Shown piece by piece: positions 29,601 through 64,000 of a stretch of DNA of 64,000 bases. Source of the DNA: Euglena gracilis (lineage: Eukaryota; Euglenida; Euglenophyceae; Euglenales); assembly GCA_039621445.1 (NCBI GenBank), contig CP154955.1, positions 16,042,139 to 16,106,138 of the forward strand, in the 5' to 3' direction. How positions within the stretch are numbered: the stretch's first letter is position 1; each line of letters opens with the position of its first letter. The position numbers and the translations under genes are program-made. The notes below the pieces were generated by a model. That model was not told the DNA's origin, did no database searches, and saw only the letters and a program-made list of their open reading frames with translations.

Positions 29601-32490
29601 CCATTAGAGCCAACCCGTTTTTTTTGTGTGTTTCTAATGTGAAAAAACCGTTTCTGAGTGAAAAAAGATTTTGGAAGTTTTGGGTCCTGACCGTTTTGGC
29701 CAGAAAAAATTTCGATTTTTTTTTGACTTCTTTTACCCGAAATTGACCCAAAATCCATTGCTTTTGGGCCAAAAACGGCGGCCCAGCGGCCCGGCGGTCC
29801 GGCCGGCGCTCATTTTCAGTTCAAAAACACTTTTTCCATGTCCGGGAGGTCCAAGAACATCGTTTTGGTCAAAAAATTTTTTCGAATTTTTTCGACTTTT
29901 TTTTTACCCGAAAATGACCCGAAATCCATTGGTTTCGGGCAAAAATGGGGGTCCGGGGATCAAAAAACACGCATTTTGGCCGAAAAATACATTTTCCCAG
30001 TCCGGGAGGTCCAAAAACATGCTTTTGGGCAAAAAAAAATTTCGAATTTTTTCCACTGTTTTGCCCAAAAAATGGCCAAGTCCACCGGCCGGGGGGTCGG
30101 GCCCCCCCCCCACCCAGGGGGGTCTGGGTCGGAAAAATTTTTTTTGCTCAAAAACACTTTTTTGGTGTTCTAAAGTGAAAAAAAAGTGTTTTTGAGCGAA
30201 AAAAAAATTTTCAAAATTTTTGGTCCCGACCTGCCTCCCAACCTCGCCTAGCCGCCCTCACACCCCGCAGGGGTGCCCGAATACCCAAAACTGGCCCAAA
30301 ATCGCACAACCAGACCCCGGGAACCCCAAAAAACGGTCAACCCCCCCCCCCCTAAACCTAATGATTCACCCCCTGGTTTGGGTCCCAACTCCTCCCTCAT
30401 CTAGCCTGAGATACGGCCAATTTACAGTTTCGGCCCGAAATGGCCAAAGCTGGCAAAACTGGCCCAAAACCCCAAAACGGCCGGATCTCGGGCTAGGCAA
30501 GGAGTTGGCCCAAACCGCGCATACCGAAAAATACATTTTTCCAGTCCGGGAGGTCAAAAAACATGGTTTTGGGCAAAAAAAATTTTTCAAATTTTTTGGA
30601 CTGTTTTTCCCAAAAATGGCCAAGTCCACCGGCCGGGGGGTCGGGCCCCCCACCCAGGGGGGTCTGGGTCGGAAAATTTTTTTTGCTCAAAAACACTTTT
30701 TTTGGTGTTCTAAAGTGAAAAAAAAGTGTTTTTGAGCGAAAAAAAAATTTCAAAAATTTTGGTCCCGACCTGCCTCCCGACCCCCTCCCCCTGCCCAACC
30801 GCCCTCACACCCCGCAAGGATCCCCGAATACCCAAAACTGGCCCAAAATCGCACAACCAGACCCCGGGAACCCCAAAAAACGGTCAAACCCCCCCCTAAA
30901 CCTAATCATTGACCCCCTGGTTTAGGTCCTGGATGTTGGGTCGAAAAACACTCATTTTCGGCTCAAAAACAGGCTTTACGGGTCCTGGAGGCCAAAAAAC
31001 ATTGTTTTGGGCAAAAAAATTTTTTTGGATTTTTTTCAACTATTTTTGACCAGATTTTGACCTAAAGTCGATGGGTTGGCGGCCCAAAACGGGGCCCAGG
31101 CGGGTCGAAAAACGCTCATTTTTGGCTCGAAAACACTTTTTTCGGGTCCGGGAGGTCAAAAAACATGCTTTTGGGTGAAAAAACGTTTTTTGAATTTTTT
31201 TGACTTTTGGACCCAAAAATGGCTAAGTCCACTGGCCAGGGGCGGGCCCTAGCCAGGGGGGGGGGGGGGCATGGGGGTCCACTGGCCAGGGTGCGGGGCG
31301 GAAAATTTTTTTTCGCCCAAAAACCCTTTTTTTGATGTTCTGAAGTGAAAAAAAGCGTTTTTGAGCGAAAAAAATTTTTTCAACATTTTGGGTCCCGACC
31401 TGCCACCCGACCCCCCCCTCGCCCAGCCGCCCTGACGGCGCGCGATGGGGTCCCCGAATACCCAAAACTGGTCAAAATCGCACAACCAGACCCCGGGAAC
31501 CCCAAAAAACGGTCAAAACCCCCCCCTAAACGTAATGTTTGACCCCCAGTTTGGGTCCCAACTCCCCGTCTAGCCCGAGATACGGCCAATTTACGGTTTC
31601 GGGCCCTGAACGGGCCAAAACTGGCAAAACGGGCCCAAAACCCCCAAAACGGCCGTATCTCGGGCTAGGCAAGGAGTTGTCCCAAATCGCGCATACCGAT
31701 CGATCGGGCGTTCCAAGGTCGTCAAATAAGGTCGCCATCACTTTTCCTCAACTCCGCAGCGTTTTCGAGATATTTTGAAATTTTTGATTTTTGGACCCCA
31801 GCCCAGCGGCCCTCGAACCCCCGCAGGGGTCCCCGAATACCCAAAAATGGCCCAAAATGGCACAACCAGACCCAGGAACCCCAAAAAACGGTCAAAACCC
31901 CCCCCTAAACCTATTGATTGACCCCCTGGTTTGGGCTCCAACTCCCCGTCTAGCCCGAGATACGGGCAAATTACGGTTTCGGGCCCCGAACGGGCCCGAA
32001 ACGGCCAAAACTGGCCCAACTGGCCCAAAACCCCAAAACGGTCGTATCTCGGGCTACGCGGGGAGTCGGCCCAAACCGCGCATAGCGATCGATCGGGCGT
32101 CCCAAAGTTGAGGGATGAGGTACGCTTCACTTTTTCGCAACTCCGCGGCGTTTTCGAGATATTTTGAAATTATCGATTTTTTGACCCCAAAATGACCCTG
32201 AAATTTCCCCGGAAAAAAAAACGGTAGACAACTTTTTTGCTCGGGCCATATCTCCGGACTGGCGGGGAGTTGCGGGTAACCGAAGGGCTCTGGAGGTACT
32301 AGGGACCGTCCCCTAACCTATGGGCCATTCACTTTGGGGGCCACGAAAGCCAGTCACATCGATAATCCCGGGGTTTCCGGACCTACCCAGGGGGGGCGGG
32401 GGGGGGGCGGGGGGGGGGCCGACCCCCCCTCCGGCCCCGGTGGTAAGCTTCGCTCTTACTCTAAAGAGATAAGAGCTCAGCGACCCCCCC
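29601..32490 (+). repeat. G-run/hairpin repeat family, copy 3
   Basis: It contains the same 164-bp units (29805, 30950 and 31105, word AAAACGCTCATTTT and relatives) and the GAAAAAAAGTGTTTTTGAGCG inverted words at three places. The TATCTCGGGCTAG units lie at 30480, 31650 and 32045. It then has CACATCGATAATCC at 32356, a short G-run, and the terminal hairpin from GGTAAGCTTCGCTCTTACTC to AAGAGCTCAGCGACC (32443-32486). Internal duplication (30060-30330 against 30600-30900) makes it longer than copies 1 and 2. The left boundary is uncertain. Confidence 0.7.
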
Positions 32491-32960
32491 CAAAAAACAA
32501 GACCCCCCTGGGCCGATCGAGCAAAAATCCAAAAATAAGACCCCCCCCATAAATAAGACCCCCCCTGACAGCGCGAAGCGCCGGGGACGGTGAAAATTTT
32601 CCCTGAAAAATTACCAAAAACCCCAATTTCAAACACAAAAATGATGAAATTTCAAAAATTTTCAGATTTTGAAGTGCAAAAAAACATCTTAAATGTCAAA
32701 TAACACCAATTTACACATGGCGCGAAGCGCCGAAGGAAAATTTTTAGCAGTCTTGGGAACCTGAAAAATGGTGTTTTTTTCGGGCCCGGGTCGGTCAAGA
32801 AAAAATCCAAAAATAAGACCCCCCCAAAAATAAGACCCCCCCTGGAGGCTTCCAGCAACGGACCCAAAAATAAGACCCGGGTCTTATTTTTGGGGGGGGG
32901 GTTAATTGGGGGACTCTTGGGGGTAGCTGGTACCTGAAGGGCAAATTTATTATGAGTGAA
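32491..32960. repeat. AATAAGACCCCCC repeats with GGCGCGAAGCGCC hairpins
   Basis: Words AAAAATAAGACCCCCC occur at 32515, 32540, 32808 and 32825 and face GGGTCTTATTTTTGGGG at 32875. There are two GCGC-GAA-GCGC stem-loops near 32573 and 32718. Similar words occur at 11925 and 49680-49770. Confidence 0.6.
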
Positions 32961-33127
32961 AAATGAAAAATATCCTTGCTTTTGGTAAAATTTCAGCGTA
33001 CAAAACTGACTACCAGGGCTCTGCGGAGCCTCCCCGGAGCCTTGTTACCCGAAGGCTCCGCGGAGCCTCTGTGGAGGCTCTTCCAGATAACCAGAAAAGC
33101 AGGGATTCCATTGTTGTTGCAGCACCA

Positions 33128-33258
33128 ACATCACATCACATCACATCACATCGCATCACGTCACATCGCATCGCATCACATCACATCACATCGCATCGCA
33201 TCGCATCACATCACATCACATCGCATCACATCACATCACATCACATCGCATCACATCA
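33128..33258. repeat. ACATC/GCATC pentanucleotide array
   Basis: About 26 units of CACAT-phase pentamer with GCATC variants, the inverse of the GTGAT array at 7953-8737. Confidence 0.92.
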
Positions 33259-33411
33259 CTCCCCCAAAAACAAAGCCCACCACATAGACACATCTCAACA
33301 ATACATGCACACATATATATGAACACACGGCACACCGACATCCGACATCTCGTATACAGCACTCGAAACGCCAATGCCAATCCCCCAAATACGGTTGCAA
33401 GCCAAACCGAC

Positions 33412-63380
<29,969 letters not shown>

Positions 63381-63767
63381 CTGTTCCTATGGTTGCGAAG
63401 GGGGCCGACTTACAACAGGGACGGAATGGACGGGTGACCCTTTGACCCCCAGCAAAATGGTGCACCCCCCAGGCCCACTCACTGTACATGTAGCTGTATC
63501 AATCTACTTTTCAATACACGTTTTCTATTTCGTGCTGGGGGAAAGACGGGGAGAGAGAAATGCCCTTCAAATTGTACACCCCACCCAACCGATTATCATT
63601 TATTCGGGATGGGCAAGGCTTTACAGAATCCTCTGGGGCGCAAACCGTGGCAAACTTGTCTGGCCTGCAAACCACGCCGAGAGGATCCGACAAGGGGGGC
63701 ACCCACCGCAAGAGAACCTCTTCAACCGACCTTTCCACAAGGTGAGTGAGTGAGCGAGTGAGTGAGC

Positions 63768-63813
<46 letters not shown>

Positions 63814-64000
63814 CCTGCAAACCACTCCTGTGGCCTGAGAGGACCCCACAAGAGGGAACAGGGGGGCTGTGGCAGGGAGGTCGGAAGCAACTGGCTGGCT
63901 GTCAAAGGGACTATCTGCGCCACTGGGCTTCTTTTTTGAAAATATTGTTGAGTTTCAAAAAAACCAGAAAACATAACCATAAATATGACATGTATTCTTT
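63381..64000. other. Intron at the right edge with GAGT/TG microsatellite
   Basis: GAGT units then about 22 TG units at 63745-63812. No exon recognised; the 5' part of the solenoid gene lies beyond the window. Confidence 0.5.

Overview
This is eukaryotic nuclear DNA. Real protein-coding sequence sits almost only on the minus strand, as short GC-rich exons of 31-153 nt. They are bounded by GT-AG splice sites, with donors mostly GTG rather than GTA, and separated by introns full of microsatellites, homopolymeric G/C runs and short dispersed repeats. There are no operons, Shine-Dalgarno sites, rRNA, tRNA or CRISPR arrays that I can see. A large repeat-rich protist genome, possibly algal, is the most natural reading, but nothing here fixes the species.

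Layout from left to right. (1) Positions 1-7165 hold an ABC1/ADCK (UbiB-family) atypical kinase gene on the minus strand. Ten exons can be joined, and the 3' end runs off the left edge. (2) Positions 7170-11030 are mostly non-coding, with a 0.8 kb GTGAT/GTGAC pentanucleotide array. (3) A minus-strand exon at 11035-11148 ends in a stop codon; it may be the last exon of the large gene that starts beyond the right edge. (4) Positions 11200-20900 are a repeat zone: a CA array, two tandem copies of an undescribed G-run/hairpin repeat family, and a 4.3 kb satellite built on GTGCAC palindromes. (5) Positions 21003-28994 carry one uninterrupted 2,663-residue reading frame for a Helitron-type transposase: zinc fingers, a DUF6570-like region, HUH Rep, PIF1-like helicase, and an OTU cysteine protease at the C-terminus. 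(6) Positions 29400-33400 hold another copy of the G-run/hairpin family and smaller repeats. (7) From about 33.4 kb to the right edge runs one long minus-strand gene for an armadillo/HEAT-like solenoid protein. I find 24 exon candidates, counting the one at 11 kb, and 15 neighbouring pairs join in matching phase. Its introns contain three hAT-like miniature elements with 8-bp target duplications, a 1.48 kb fold-back element, and a 2.3 kb CA/CACG array.

The two host genes lie head to tail on the same strand. If the 11 kb exon belongs to the solenoid gene, the Helitron, the satellite and two G-run/hairpin blocks all sit inside a single 22 kb intron. Exon boundaries were set by hand from splice sites and reading phase. 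Those marked uncertain need transcript evidence.
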